Shown: positions 1-9,998, counted from the stretch's first letter. The stretch is DNA of 64,000 nucleotides from Chionoecetes opilio (GCA_016584305.1 JACEEZ010003605.1:154001-218000); one strand, 5' to 3'. Program-made: numbers and translations. Notes: a model not told the origin generated them from the sequence alone.

Positions 1-758
1 GAGATGGAAAATATAACCGGTGGAGAAGAGACCGAGACAATAAAGTAGGAGGAGTTATTATTAGAGTCAAAAAGGAATTGTAAGTATCTAAAGTAGAGAT
101 AAGAGAAGGAAAAGCAAAATTGATTAAAACAAGCTTAGAAACTACTAGAGGAGGAGAAAGAGATAGTGCCATGGCATACGTTCCACCAAAAACTAGATCA
201 TGGAGAGGCGATGAATATCAAGAAATGTTGAAGGACAACCAGAAAACTAGGGAAACTAATGGAGAAAAGGGCCGACTTGGTTTTGATGGGTGACTTTAAC
301 TGTAAGGAGGCAAACTGGGAGGAGTGTTCAGCATGAGGAAGTGATGACTCAGGGGGTAACAAGTTACTTAACTTAGTAATGAATAATGTGATAACCCAAT
401 GGGTTGACCATGAGACAAGACTCCAAGGGGAGGACACACTCGCAAGACTGTATCTGCTTTTCACAAAGGTGACTGGCATTATTGATAAATTGGAATACTT
501 GTGTCCATTTGGAAAGAGTGACCATGGGGTACTAGTGTTTGAAATTACAGAAGTGCAATTGGAGGCCCATCCACAAGGCCAAATATGTGGAAGAAAAGTG
601 GGATTATTTCTAGGATATGTATAATATTGCTGTTTATAAGTATGTACAAAAGATAACAGGGAAAGAAAACTGGAAGAACGACTGGTTTAATAGATGTTGT
701 GAAGTAGCAAAAAGAGAGAGTTGTTGCATGGAACAGATGGAAAATTAATGTAAATAGG
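1..758 (+). pseudogene. Degenerate non-LTR retrotransposon: endonuclease domain and linker (5' part)
   Basis: Read across several frames, this stretch gives an apurinic-type endonuclease of the CR1/L2/jockey kind. It has 'MAYVPPKTRSW' near 172, 'LMGDFN' near 280, 'MNNVITQWV' near 379 and the C-terminal 'GKSDHGVLVFEI' near 515. Family knowledge: GDFN and SDH are catalytic-site motifs of LINE endonucleases that nick the target for reverse transcription. Frameshifts and stops (for example TGA in the GDFN stretch near 288) make it a dead copy. It starts before the window, is interrupted at 759 by a fold-back MITE, and resumes at 1755 in the same linker ('AWNRWKIN' before, 'EYKRT' after). The continuity across the insertion is good evidence that this was once one element. 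Confidence 0.85.
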
Positions 759-1754
759 TGCCTTGCACTGACGTCACGATCTAGCGGCTTCAAGCCAAAT
801 GCTGCCCGTCATCGCTCTGATATTTTTGCTGGATGACCAACAGCTGGTCGGCGAGGCTGAAGATGTCAACAAAAATAGTAATTTTCCCCTACCAAATATA
901 TGTTTATCAGTATAAATGATATACTGTTATCTTCGTAAATGTTTCTTCTATAATATTATCAAATAAAAAACAGTAAAACGCACTAAATATATGCCATTAT
1001 GAGACTGAAGAAATATGCATGAAATTAATATTCACTTAAACTCGTCGCCTTATAAAAGTTTGCGAAACAACTTTTAACATGGAGCATATCAATAGAAGCA
1101 GAATTTTATTAGCTTTCCATTGATATATTTCGTTTTCTGATAAATGAATTGTCACCATGCATAAATTAGCATTAACTAAATAAATAACATCATCAATCGG
1201 GTAATTTTACCGATTGATGATGTTATTTATTTAGTTATTTATTATATTCTTAACTATTATATTATTATGTTATTTATTTGTTATTTACTAAATAAATAAC
1301 ATAATAAATCGGGAAAATTACCCAATTAATGATGATATTTATTTAGTTAACGCTAATTTATGCATGGTGGCAATTCATTTATCAGAAAACGAAATATATC
1401 AATGGAAAGCTAATAAAATTCTGCTTCTATTGATATGCTCCATATTAAAAGTTGTCTCGCAATGTTTTAAATGGCGAAGAGTTTAAGTGAATATTAAGTT
1501 CATGCATATTTCTTCAGAGTCTCATAATGGCATTTATTTAGTGTGTTTTACTGCTTTCTATTTGATAATATTATAGAAGAAACATTTACGAAGATAACAG
1601 TATATCATTTATACTGATAAACATATATTTGGTAGGGGAAAATTACCATAAGCGGGCAAACACGGGCGGCAAGTGGAGTGTTTTGGTCCTCCACGCTCGC
1701 ATCTCCCGCGTCTGTCGCCTGCACAATGAGGGCTGTGACGTCACGTGCAAGGCA
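759..1754. mobile_element. Fold-back (long inverted repeat) MITE, about 1 kb
   Basis: The outermost ends are inverted repeats: TGCCTTGCACTGACGTCA at 759-776 and its near complement at 1736-1754. Inside, two arms of about 360 bp (roughly 878-1245 and 1290-1650) are near-perfect reverse complements. Shared landmarks include 'ATATGTTTATCAGTATAAATG', 'GAAGAAATATGCATGAA' and 'CATGCATAAATTAGC'. There is no ORF of note, so it is non-autonomous. It sits inside the LINE linker. I see no clean target-site duplication. A second, partial copy lies at about 45615-46002. Confidence 0.85.
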
Positions 1755-2057
1755 TCGATTAGTATAGGAAAAGAGAAGAATACAAGAGAACTTGAAATGA
1801 GTATGTAAAAATCTGCAGACAGAAAGAAAGGAATTATGAATGAGGCATTATAGAAAAATGCATGAACGAACCGAAATTGATTTATAGGGTTATCAATGGG
1901 AAAGTAAAGCAAAAAAAAGATTAACAAGCTAAAAGTGAAAGGGACAGTTTACAAAGAGCCAGTAGCACAAGTCGAAGTCATGACCGAATGCTTTCAAAAT
2001 GTTTTCAATGAAGAAAAGGTATTCCTGGAAGGAGAGGATAGGCAAAAAACCAAAGTA
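1755..2057 (+). pseudogene. Degenerate non-LTR retrotransposon: EN-RT linker (continuation)
   Basis: This continues the LINE interrupted at 758. Mixed-frame translation gives 'EYKRT.NEYVKICRQKERNYE', 'IIEKCMNEPKLIYRVINGKVK' and then the 'HDRMLSKCFQ' region. That is the conserved helical linker between endonuclease and reverse transcriptase in CR1/RTE-like LINEs. Multiple stops and indels show it is inactive. It ends at 2057, where a pogo-like TIR begins after a TA dinucleotide. Confidence 0.75.
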
Positions 2058-3277
2058 CAGTAAACCCTATCGTATTCGGACTAATTGGGCCAAGGAGTGG
2101 TCCGAGTACTGCAAGGATCCGAATAATGCAGGGATAAAATAATAATAAAAATAATAAAAAAAAAAAAATTCTAGGTGAATATAGAAAATTTGTAAGTCAT
2201 GCAAATATCAATAAACATAAAATAAATCATGTAAATAAATAAATCTACAGTAGAAATACACAATACAGTACTGTACAGGAGTAGTGTACAGTACTATCAG
2301 TCCTAAATCTGGCAGCCGGCAGCAGTATCATGATTCCGGAGATTTCCTCCTCCTTCTTGGTGTTGTCTATAGGGCTGTGAGGACCCCTTGAGGAGCCCTA
2401 TGATCCCTGGTGATATCCTATGATGCTATCACAGGCATGGTAGCTGACCTGTCTTCTTCAGGAAGGCACAGGTGAGGCAGATGACAGCGTGTTGTCCTGA
2501 GAGGTAGGCAGGGCGCCAGGCGGGGCAGGTCGCTCGCCAGCAGGGTGGGCAGGGTTTTTACGTCTTATTACTAGTTATTATACATCGTTGTGATTATGGT
2601 GAGCTGTTATATACACGCATCATTATTTAGGTCAGTGTAGTACCGCGTGTCACCTTAAATAAGGGTTATTTAAAGGTGTTGAGGTGGCGGGGTAGCCAGT
2701 GACGAGGAAACATTCTTTCCACTTCCAGTCGGGTTGCCACGTAACACTGACGGAAAAAGTGTCCGTGTGACATGACCTTTAAAGGCCGTGTCAAACGTCT
2801 TGTTGACTTGTGATTGCTCGAGAAGTTTTAGAAACAGTTTGTCATTGGTTGGTGACTGATGACAAGTTTGATGACGTCATTACTCGTCCAAGCCAGTCAG
2901 GGCCTTCCTACCTGTTAACTACCTAACGAGGGAGGCTTGCTGGATACGGTAGTAAGGCCAGGTAGTATCTAGGCGGTGGGAGAGTGGGTGGTAGCTGGAG
3001 ATACGACCTCCCTTGCTGGATTAGGGCCCAAGGCTCAATGGCCTCAGATCACTCGCCAATACAACATTTGGACACAACAAAGAAACCACAATATATAAAG
3101 TATATGCTCAATGATGGATCATAAATGCTCTGCCTGGCTGCCTGGACCTCTAACCTCACTGACTCACATCATGACACCCTACCTACCCCTAAAAAAAGAA
3201 AAAAAGAAGTTAAAGGTGGCGGTCCGAATAATGTTGAAGTCCGAATAATGAGGGTCCGAATACGAGAGGGTTTACTG
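2058..3277. mobile_element. Pogo/Tigger-like TIR element, family A
   Basis: It begins after TA with CAGTAAACCCTATCGTATTC and ends GAATACGAGAGGGTTTACTG followed by TA (3278-3279). A CAG..CTG terminus with TA duplication is the signature of pogo/Tigger-type Tc1-mariner elements. No transposase is readable. Inside are a LINE 3'-end fragment (2368-2540, minus) and a segment near 2605-2760 that resembles 15925-16035 of another pogo-like family, perhaps an ancestral promoter/5' region. Near its 3' end it repeats short 'TCCGAATAATG' units. Confidence 0.75.
2368..2540 (-). pseudogene. LINE ORF2 C-terminal/3'-UTR fragment inside pogo-like element
   Basis: The reverse complement matches, by eye, the LINE tail at 40775-40935. 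The shared course is 'CTGCCCACCCTGCTGGCG', 'AACACGCTGTCATC', 'CCTCACCTGTGCCTTCCTGA', 'GTGATAGCATCATAGGA' and 'CACAGCCCTATAGACAAC'. This is the extreme C-terminus and 3' end of a LINE that also appears in the elements at 10241 and 39779. Confidence 0.7.
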
Positions 3278-3540
3278 TACTATGTGATATTGTGGTTGGG
3301 GGGGGAGGGGGTCTTCTTGCTCTCCTTCTTGTGAGCGGGAGGGAACACAACATCAGTCTCTTTCTCGACACACATGGGGTACTTTGTTACACTGATGCAA
3401 GCTGCACACCCTACCAGTGGCCTCTTTACACCAGCCTTCATGTGCGCGATGGGAAACATGACATCTGCCCCTTCTCCGCAACACATTGGACTCGGCTGGT
3501 AATTCACAATTTGGAAAATAAATCTAAATCTTTTTCCTTG

Positions 3541-3612
3541 CGTCGCGAGGACTCGAACCTATGCCACATCAGAATTCCACTCCCAGACCAGCGCGTTACC
3601 GATGTCGCCATA
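3541..3612 (-). repeat. tRNA-like sequence (possible SINE head)
   Basis: The reverse complement holds a perfect-looking RNA polymerase III box B (GGTTCGAGTCC) preceded at tRNA-like spacing by 'GGTAACGCGCTGGTC', which could be a degenerate D-arm/box A. The acceptor stem does not pair well, so a functional tRNA is unlikely; a tRNA-derived SINE fragment is more likely. It lies just upstream of the CRHH reading frame. Confidence 0.35.
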
Positions 3613-3663
3613 AGTTTAACCCCTTGGTTTTACGGCTTCTGATGTATTTATCCTCATATCCAC

Positions 3664-4893
3664 TCCGGAACTAGTTATGCCGCCGCTACAGCTGTGTTCG
3701 AGGCTCTAGAAGACTGGGGGGTCCAGGAACGAGTCGTGGCGATGTGCTTCGACACAACCAGTGCCAACACTGGAGCCATTAATGGTGCATGCACCATCTT
3801 GCAACAGAAGATCGGCCGACCCCTCGTTTCACTTGCTTGCCGTCATCATGTCCACGAACTTGTCCTTGAGAAGGCCTTTTCTACGTGTTTGGGGTCATCT
3901 TCTGGTCCTGAGATCACCATCTTCTCTCGCTTCAAGGACTACTGGTCTTACATCAACCAGTCGGCAATAAACCCTCCCACCAACGAAGATCTGCCGGAGA
4001 CTCTGGTCTCCAAGAGGGACGATCTCATTCAAGGTTTGAAACGTCTGCTTCAGACAAAGCAGCCCCGTGACGACTATAAGGAACTCGCTGAGCTGAGCAT
4101 CCTTTTCCTCGGCGGCGCTCTTCCGAAGACCTCGATCCGTAGCCCCGGAGCGCTTCATCGAGCGCGTTGGATGGCGCGTATCATTTACGCTCTGAAGATG
4201 ATCTTGTTTCGGGAGCAGCTGACTGGAGTCGTCACACCTCGAGAAATGTCAGTCCTCCAGCGGTTCTCATCGTTCGCAACCGAGATCTACGTCCTGCGAT
4301 GGTTCGAATCGACGGTTCCATCCTACGCTCCCGCCAACGATCTTGGATTCACTAAGGACATCCTTCAGTACCACGACGAAAGTATTCGGAAGGCCTGCTT
4401 CACCACTCTGAGCCGCCATTTCTGGTACTTGAGCGAAGATCTCATTGGCCTGTCACTGTTCGACTCACGTCTCCCTGTCTCCGACAAACAAGCAATTGTA
4501 CAGGCCATTCTCTACGATGAAGGAGCCGAGGAACCCGCCAAGCGAATAAACCTCCCATCATCACAAGTTCCTGCGGCAACACTGCCCTCCTTCGCCACGA
4601 AAAATTCCCTCCGCCTCTTCGAAGCTCTTGATATCAAGACCGACTTCCTGTCCGCCAACCCTCGGAAGTGGCAGGAAGAGGAATCGTACGTCGAGGCCTG
4701 CCGCCGAATCGAGGGACTTCGCGTCGACAACGACACAGCCGAGCGAGGAGTGGCGCTCATCCAGTCCTTCAACCTCCAGCTGACCAAAGACGAGGAACAG
4801 CGCCAGTTCCTCTTCCAAGTTGTGGAGGCCCATCGCCATCAACAGCCCGGGACCTCGAAGGCTTCCCTTCCCCGGCCAAGCCGGCCACAATGA
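3664..4893 (+). CDS. Uncharacterised transposase-like protein, CRHH family, C-terminal portion (copy 1)
   Basis: The frame is open from after a TGA at 3640 to TGA at 4891, about 410 codons. It has no plausible ATG at its left end (the first usable start is a GTG at 3694) and reads like a last exon or a 5'-truncated copy. It is clearly homologous to the C-terminal half of the reading frame at 62052-64000. Shared blocks: 'FDT(T/A)S(A/S)NTG' (D codon at 3751), 'ACRHHV' (3838-3849), 'GALH(R/K)ARWM', 'Y.LKM', and a 'W.W(Y)L' block near 4420. The end carries 'NDTAERGV' (E codon at 4741). Inference: D, CxxH and E about 330 residues apart recall the RNase-H-like DDE transposases with a C/D(2)H motif, such as hAT. 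The sequence is GC-rich, unlike its AT-rich flanks, and has no internal stop, so it may be young or under constraint. The true function is unknown. Confidence 0.75.
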   Translation, partial: SGTSYAAATAVFEALEDWGVQERVVAMCFDTTSANTGAINGACTILQQKIGRPLVSLACRHHVHELVLEKAFSTCLGSSSGPEITIFSRFKDYWSYINQSAINPPTNEDLPETLVSKRDDLIQGLKRLLQTKQPRDDYKELAELSILFLGGALPKTSIRSPGALHRARWMARIIYALKMILFREQLTGVVTPREMSVLQRFSSFATEIYVLRWFESTVPSYAPANDLGFTKDILQYHDESIRKACFTTLSRHFWYLSEDLIGLSLFDSRLPVSDKQAIVQAILYDEGAEEPAKRINLPSSQVPAATLPSFATKNSLRLFEALDIKTDFLSANPRKWQEEESYVEACRRIEGLRVDNDTAERGVALIQSFNLQLTKDEEQRQFLFQVVEAHRHQQPGTSKASLPRPSRPQ

Positions 4894-5253
4894 GTGGGGT
4901 GGCTCCCCATGATACCACCCCCACCGAGGGGCTAATACTCACCAAGAGGGGGACCAGCAGCCCTGCTGGGGAAGGGATGTCCGGCTTGTCCGCTTTCAAG
5001 AGATGACATCCCCTCCTTAATAGGCCAGTGCATAAGGGTAAATAACAAAGTTGTAATCCGCCACCCCTAAATATCAACCGATTGAGGTCAAACTTTGCAT
5101 ACGATGGTTTCTTGCATAGATGCACCATTACACCAAAGTAGGAAGAAAAATTCAAACTTTTGATTTTTATTGGCACCCTAATGTTTATTGATACTTGCAT
5201 GACTTGAGAATCACTTTTTTTTTTCTTTTTTTTTAAAGCCTATATATATAATC
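4894..5253. other. 3' flank of the CRHH reading frame, with candidate terminal inverted repeat
   Basis: Non-coding. At 5141-5180 the reverse complement reads TAGGGTGCCAATAAAAATCA and continues AT-rich. The sequence beginning at 61658, upstream of the second CRHH reading frame, starts TAGGGTGCATAAAAAAAATG. The shared TAGGGTGC plus A-rich start suggests a terminal repeat of the same transposon family. The rest is unremarkable. Confidence 0.5.
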
Positions 5254-5328
5254 CCCCCATTATTCGGATCCTTGCATTACTCGGACCACTCCTTGGCCCA
5301 ATTAGTCCGAATATGAGAGGTTTTACTG
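5254..5328 (-). mobile_element. Inverted copy of the 5' end of pogo-like family A
   Basis: This is the reverse complement of 2058-2132: 'GGATCCTTGCATTACTCGGA', 'CACTCCTTGGCCCAATTAGT', then 'GAGGTTTTACTG' and TA. So the 5' end of family A occurs twice in opposite orientation, around the CRHH reading frame. That gives a composite TA-flanked unit of about 3.3 kb (2058-5328) with an extra 3' end inside at 3277. Confidence 0.7.
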
Positions 5329-5331
5329 TAT

Positions 5332-5450
5332 TTTGAATCCTCAAATTTTTAAAGCTAAGATTGACCAATTGAGACAAGGAGACGGGACCCCGCAAGTGTA
5401 ACTCATTTCCCGTATATCACAACAAGGTAAATACAACTAGGTAAATACAT
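5332..5450 (+). repeat. LINE 3' tail; 5451-5639 holds nothing recognisable
   Basis: It contains 'GGAGACGGGACCCCGCAAGT' and ends with the tandem 'AAGGTAAATACAACTAGGTAAATACA' type tail, the same tail seen at 18051-18108. Short tandem 3' repeats are typical of CR1/L2-type LINE ends. No coding sequence is visible up to 5639. Confidence 0.65.
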
Positions 5451-5639
5451 TGCTGTATGCATGCACGAAGCTAGATGTGATTGTGTGCTGTATATGGAGG
5501 GGTAACTAAAAGGGGCCACATTTTATTATTTTGCCGAATTTCGCTATGATACTTCGTCACGATGTGTGCTAGGGTTGCCAAAACACCCTGTAATTATTTA
5601 TATTATTTTATGATTTCAGAAAAATTTGTAAAAAAATAG

Positions 5640-6908
5640 GTGTGATGATCACCTTAAGAGAATTGTCAACAACGATGACTGCCAATTAGACTTTATGGCT
5701 GGAAAGTTAACTACCAATGCAATCTTCATCACAAGACATCTGCAGGAGAAATATAAGAAGAAAAGGCTGTATCATGTGTTTGTGGATCTGGAAAAGGCAT
5801 TCAACAGGATTCCAAGAAGAGCAATTAGATGGACATTTCGAAGACAAAAGGTACCAGAGAGGCTTGTAAGGTTGGTAATGGCACTGTATAAAGACTCAAA
5901 CTCAAGGGTGAGAGTAGCTGGAGGAATATCAGATGATTTTAAGATAGGAGTGGTGGTCCATCAAGGCTCAGTTCTCAGTCTTCTTTTGTTTGTTATAGTG
6001 ATGGAATAGGCCGGGAAGGAGTGCAGCACAAGAGATCCATGGGAGCTGCTATATACATATGATTGAATCTTGACAGCTGAGACAAAGGAGGAAGTTGAGA
6101 GGAGATTTATAGATTGGAGGCAAGCAATGGAGAGAAGAGGTCTGAAGGTGATTATGGCCAAGACGAAGATGATGGTAACAGGCAAGAAAATAGAGCAAAA
6201 TATACAAGTTGGAAGGTTTCCCTGTGGAGTGTGCGGTAGTGGAGTAGGAGTAAACTCTATTCGTTGCAAGTAATTTGACAAGTGGCGCCATAAAAGATGT
6301 TCGGGACAAGGACACCTGAATAGGGTGGTAGATTTCTGCTGTCCAGCATGTGTAAGAAGAATGAACGGAGAGGGACCGCCAGAAGAGGAAGACGTAGAAT
6401 CTATAGAAGTGAATGGTGATGTAATAGAAGAAGTGAAACAGTTTTGTTATCTTGGTGACATGTTAAATAGCGAGGGTAGAGTGAAGAGAGCAGTAAGAAA
6501 ACAAGTAGCAACTACATGGATGAAGTGGAGAGAGATAGCAGGACTGCTGATAAACAAGAGTATTCCACTGAAAAACAGAGGAAGAGTACTTGAAGCATGT
6601 ATAAGATCAGTTTTGCTGTATGGTTCTGAGACATGGGCTTTGACGAAGAAGTTGGATGATGAGTTGGTTGGGTGTGATCGGAGAATGTTGAGGTATATGG
6701 CTGAGATCACATGGAGAGATGAAGTGTCCAGGGAAGAGGTGGGAAGATGTGGATTGAAGGAGCTGACTACAGTGCTGAGAGTAAGGAGATTGAGGTGGTT
6801 TGAGCACGTGAAGAGAAAAGAAGGTGGTGAGGGATTGGGGAGAGCTGTTGGAGTGGAAGTGCCAGGTCGCCGTCCCCCGGGGAGGCCAAGGAAGACACTG
6901 CACTAATT
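5640..6908 (+). pseudogene. 5'-truncated RTE-like LINE reverse transcriptase with PHD-like zinc motif
   Basis: Mixed-frame translation gives the order of an RTE-like ORF2. First 'VNNDDCQLDFMAGKLTTNAI', 'LYHVFVDLEKAF' (RT catalytic motif A region), 'HQGSVLS.LLFVIVME', then the C-terminal region 'FCYLGDMLNSEG', 'EACIRSVLLYGSETWALT', 'CDRRMLRYMAEITWRD' and 'VPGRRPPGRPRKT'. Between motif C and the C-terminus lies a Cys/His cluster (about 6220-6350: CGVCGSG, CK.FDKWRHKRC, CCPAC) resembling a PHD-type finger. The expected ADD box of motif C is replaced by 'YTYD' followed by a stop near 6065, so this copy cannot reverse-transcribe. There is a frame change near 6009 and a stop at 6905. It begins abruptly, as 5'-truncated LINE insertions do. 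Confidence 0.85.
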
Positions 6909-7656
6909 CAGTCATGCTGCAAGTTTTGATCTTTTTTTCTATCTTCCTTTTTTTCTTGCTCCCGTTGTAAGTGTGGTTCGTTAGAAGTAGTACAGGTCAT
7001 AAGTCGGTGACTGGGTGCACATATATGAAAGAAAAAAAGCTAAAAGAAAACTGCCATGGTCCCTCTACAGCTACAATAAAGCTCCTAAGAGTCTAATACT
7101 GTCACAGCAGTAAACATCATTGGCAACATTTCAGTGCCAACCCTCCTTTCTACCTGTCTCTCCTATCCACCACCCAGATAATACAATTATTATTATGACA
7201 ATCACTAATGGGCTTCCTATAGCTCGTCGTTATTTCTAGGAAAACCCCCACAATTAATTACATTAATCAATAAACATAACTAACTGACCCTATCACAACA
7301 GCAGCTGAGATCACAGAAGCTGGAGGTCAAGTCACAAGGGCAGGGGGCAAAGGAAGTTCCAGGAGGGTGGTCCATATGAGTATCCCAGCCCAGGGGTGAC
7401 ACAGTGCTCACTTGTGTCCAGTTAATAGGCAGGTGGACTCCATGGACTGGGTAAAAAGAAATTAGTGCTGTTACTGCTTGAATCAGATGTTGCAACACAT
7501 AAATAGTAGTAAAACCAGATTAGATGAATAACCAAAAAAATAGGAGTATTATTCAATACATTACAAACTAATATTTGATATGCTGTAGTTACAAGACAAA
7601 AATATATTAATTGAATTCCATGCCAAAGAAAGATTATGTTGGGATTTATTTTGACT
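6909..7656. other. No gene recognised
   Basis: AT-rich to mixed sequence. The first about 120 bp may be the 3' end of the preceding LINE (T-rich, then unique). A short minus-strand frame at 7280-7498 has no recognisable motif. I see no repeat pair or RNA gene. Confidence 0.4.
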
Positions 7657-7697
7657 TACCGTATATGGCTGCGTGTAAGACGACCTTTTAACCTTAA

Positions 7698-9254
7698 AGT
7701 AATCGTCCAGACCCATTTTTTTTTTGCCTAATTATGTTGGTACATTCAAAACACATAATCCACCAAAAATAATTTATTTCCAGGCCTTATTTCCGTAAAA
7801 ACACGATTTTTGTAAAAAGCGCGCGAAAAAAAAATCTTCCCTCCAACAGGGCTACGACTGTTATTGATGACGTCAGAACAGAGACGCCCGCAGACACTCT
7901 GTCTGACACCTGTCGGCAAATGTTATGATGAGCGATTGTACTTCGGTGTCAGACAGTGAATCTGTCGCTGTGACCGACACTCTTCCCACACACACGCCTG
8001 CACACACGCCTCCTTCCCACACACACGCCTGCGCACCAACACCCTTCCTGCACACACACACGCATACACACACAACACACACGTGTGTGGAGGGCGTGTG
8101 TGTGGGAAGGAGGCATGTGTGCAAGCGTATGTGTGGGAAGGAGGCGTGTGTGCAGGCGTGTGTGTAAGAAGGGTGTCGGTGTGCAGACGTGTGTGTGGGA
8201 AGGAGGCGTGTGTGTGGGAAGGGTGTCGGTGTGCAGGCGTGTGTGTGGGAAGGAAGCGTGTGTGTGGGAAGGAAGCGTGTGTGTGGGAAGGAGGCGTGTG
8301 TGCAGGCGTGTGTGTGTGCAGGCGTCTGTGTGGGAAGGGTGTCGGTGTGCAGGCGTGTGTGTGGGAAGGAAGCGTGTCTGCAGGCGTGTGTGCAGGCGTG
8401 TGTGTGGGAAGGTGTGTATGCAAGCGTTGTGTGGGAAGGAGGCGTGTGTGTGGGAAGGAGGCGTGTGTGTGGGAAGGGTGTCGGTGTGCAGGCGTGTGTG
8501 TAGGAAGGAAGCGTGTGTGCAGGCGTGTGTGGGGGAAGGAGGCGTGTGTGCAGGCGTGCGTGGAAGGGTGTGGTGTGCAGGCGGGGTGTGGGAGGAGGCT
8601 TTGTGTGGCAGGCGTGAGTGGGGGAAAGGGGTTTGTCGGTGTGAAGGCGTGTGTGTGGGACGGAGGCGTGTGTGCAGGCGTGAGTGTGGGAAGGGTGTCG
8701 GTGTGCAGGCGTGTGTGTGGGACGGAGGCGTGTGTGCAGGCGTGTTGTGGGGGGAAGGAGGCGTGTATGCAAGCGTGTGTGTGGGAAGGGGGCGTGTTTT
8801 GTGGGAAGGGTGTCGGTGTGCAGGCGTGTGTGTGGAAGGGTTTTTCGGTGGTGCAGGCGTGTGTGTGGGAAGGGTGTGGGTGTTGCGGGCGTGTGTGGGG
8901 GAAGGAGCATGCTGCACCCATAAAGGATGCATGCATGTGGCATATAGCAATTTTTTTTTATCAGAAACACCCAAATATCTTCAAGTACTATCATATTTAT
9001 CTCTGTGTTTACGTGCCTCTGATCAAGCGCGGGAAGAGGAGCCTCCCTGATGCTACGTCACGGAGCCTGAGCCTGAGCATCTGCAAATCTTGAGTGTGTT
9101 TTGAGAACTCGGGGAATTTGCAGATTTTGATTGCGGATTTTTTTAAAAACGGCTGACTGGATACAAAAGTTACGACGTATTGTTGATATACTCGTTAATG
9201 GCTATGATTTGATTGCATTAAATCAGGAATGATGAAATGGTCTGGACGATTACT
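7698..9254. mobile_element. TTAA-flanked TIR element, copy 1
   Basis: TTAA (7694-7697) precedes AGTAATCGTCCAGACC, and GGTCTGGACGATTACT precedes TTAA (9255-9258). TTAA duplication is known for piggyBac and Kolobok superfamilies. The left about 280 bp and the right about 360 bp match copy 2 (30237-33497) closely. Shared landmarks are 'TTATTTCCGTAAAAACACGA', 'TGCTGCACCCATAAAGGATG', 'GAGTGTGTTTTGAGAACTCG' and 'CAGGAATGATGAAATGGTCT'. No transposase is present. The middle is a GT/CA minisatellite. Confidence 0.8.
7980..8905. repeat. Minisatellite of GT/CA-rich units, with strand switch
   Basis: Degenerate tandem units such as GTGTGTGTGGGAAGGAGGC and GTGTGTGCAGGC run through about 820 bp. The first about 100 bp (7980-8083) are the same motif on the opposite strand, meeting at 'CAACACACACGTGTGTGG', so the array is part palindrome. 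Long overlapping reading frames here are a by-product of the repeat and are not genes. Confidence 0.85.
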
Positions 9255-9837
9255 TTAAAAAATAGCCACAAAAATTGGGGGTCGTCTTATACGCCCAGTA
9301 TAAAATGTGAACCTTAAATCCTGTGGTGTACGGGACGTTGTTAGCGCGGGTAATGATTGATGGTAGGCTTACCCCTGCCTTGGTAAAAACACAGATACTT
9401 TCTACTGAAATCACTTACCGTAATTCACATTATTTTAATAAAATAATAAGTGTAGCTAGATGAGTAAGCTGATCAGGACGTGTAATGTAACTATGTGTAT
9501 GGTTGCAACCAGAATTATGTGTTGAGGAGTGCCATGTGCAACCGTCGTCCTATATATATACTGTACACAGAGAATATACGTGATCCATGCTCTTCCTTGG
9601 AGGGTAGTCTTATACGGCGAGTATAGCCCAAAACCTACGTTTTTACTAGAAGTTTTGGGGGTCGTCTTATACACCGAGTCGTCTTATACGCAGCCATATA
9701 CGGTACCAGTGATGTACTTCTAAACACACCTATTCAAAATGTGAAACAATAATGGGAAAAATGGGAAAAGGAAAGGAACCTCACAAACTGATTGAGCAGA
9801 AGAATTGTACTTTTATTTGCCATATATTCAAGCAATC

Positions 9838-9998
9838 ATATGAAATGCTATAAATGACGCCTGTGATTAGAGGCTCATGCTGCCCCTCTGTGTCCTCCGA
9901 TGCACTTGCAATCGAAGGTAGAGTTAATGGGCAGCATGTGGGTGTTCTTAGGCTACTCGATGGTTGCAGAAAGATTTCAAGTGGATTTTGGACTTAAA
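9838..9998 (-). mobile_element. SINE-A fragment (tRNA-headed family), body only
   Basis: This matches the body of the SINE copies at 34960-35298 and 18640-18935: 'GCCTGTGATTAGAGGCTCAT', 'GTGTCCTCCGATGCACTTGC', 'GGGTGTTCTTAGGC', 'GATTTCAAGTGGATTTT'. The tRNA-like head is missing. The flanking stretch 9999-10240 is AT-rich and unrecognised. Confidence 0.7.

Larger units (their letters stand above)
7657..9705. mobile_element. TIR element of the TA-CCGTA group (outer element)
   Basis: The left end TACCGTATATGGCTGCGTGT and the right end ACGCAGCCATATACGGTA (to 9705) are inverted repeats, followed inward by 'AAGACGACC' and 'GTCGTCTTATAC'. The right side holds three degenerate copies of the GTCGTCTTATAC subterminal motif (9285, 9604, 9663). 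No transposase is seen. A TTAA-flanked element (7698-9254) is inserted near its left end. Confidence 0.7.

Noticed and set aside
3125..3642. Short plus-strand frames before the CRHH reading frame as its first exon
   Set aside because: No similarity to the N-terminal half of the copy at 62052; they overlap the pogo-like 3' end and a tRNA-like SINE fragment.
7873..9093. Several 300+ codon frames rich in His/Thr/Pro or Cys/Gly/Val on both strands
   Set aside because: They are translations of a GT/CA minisatellite; all frames are open because the repeat lacks stops.
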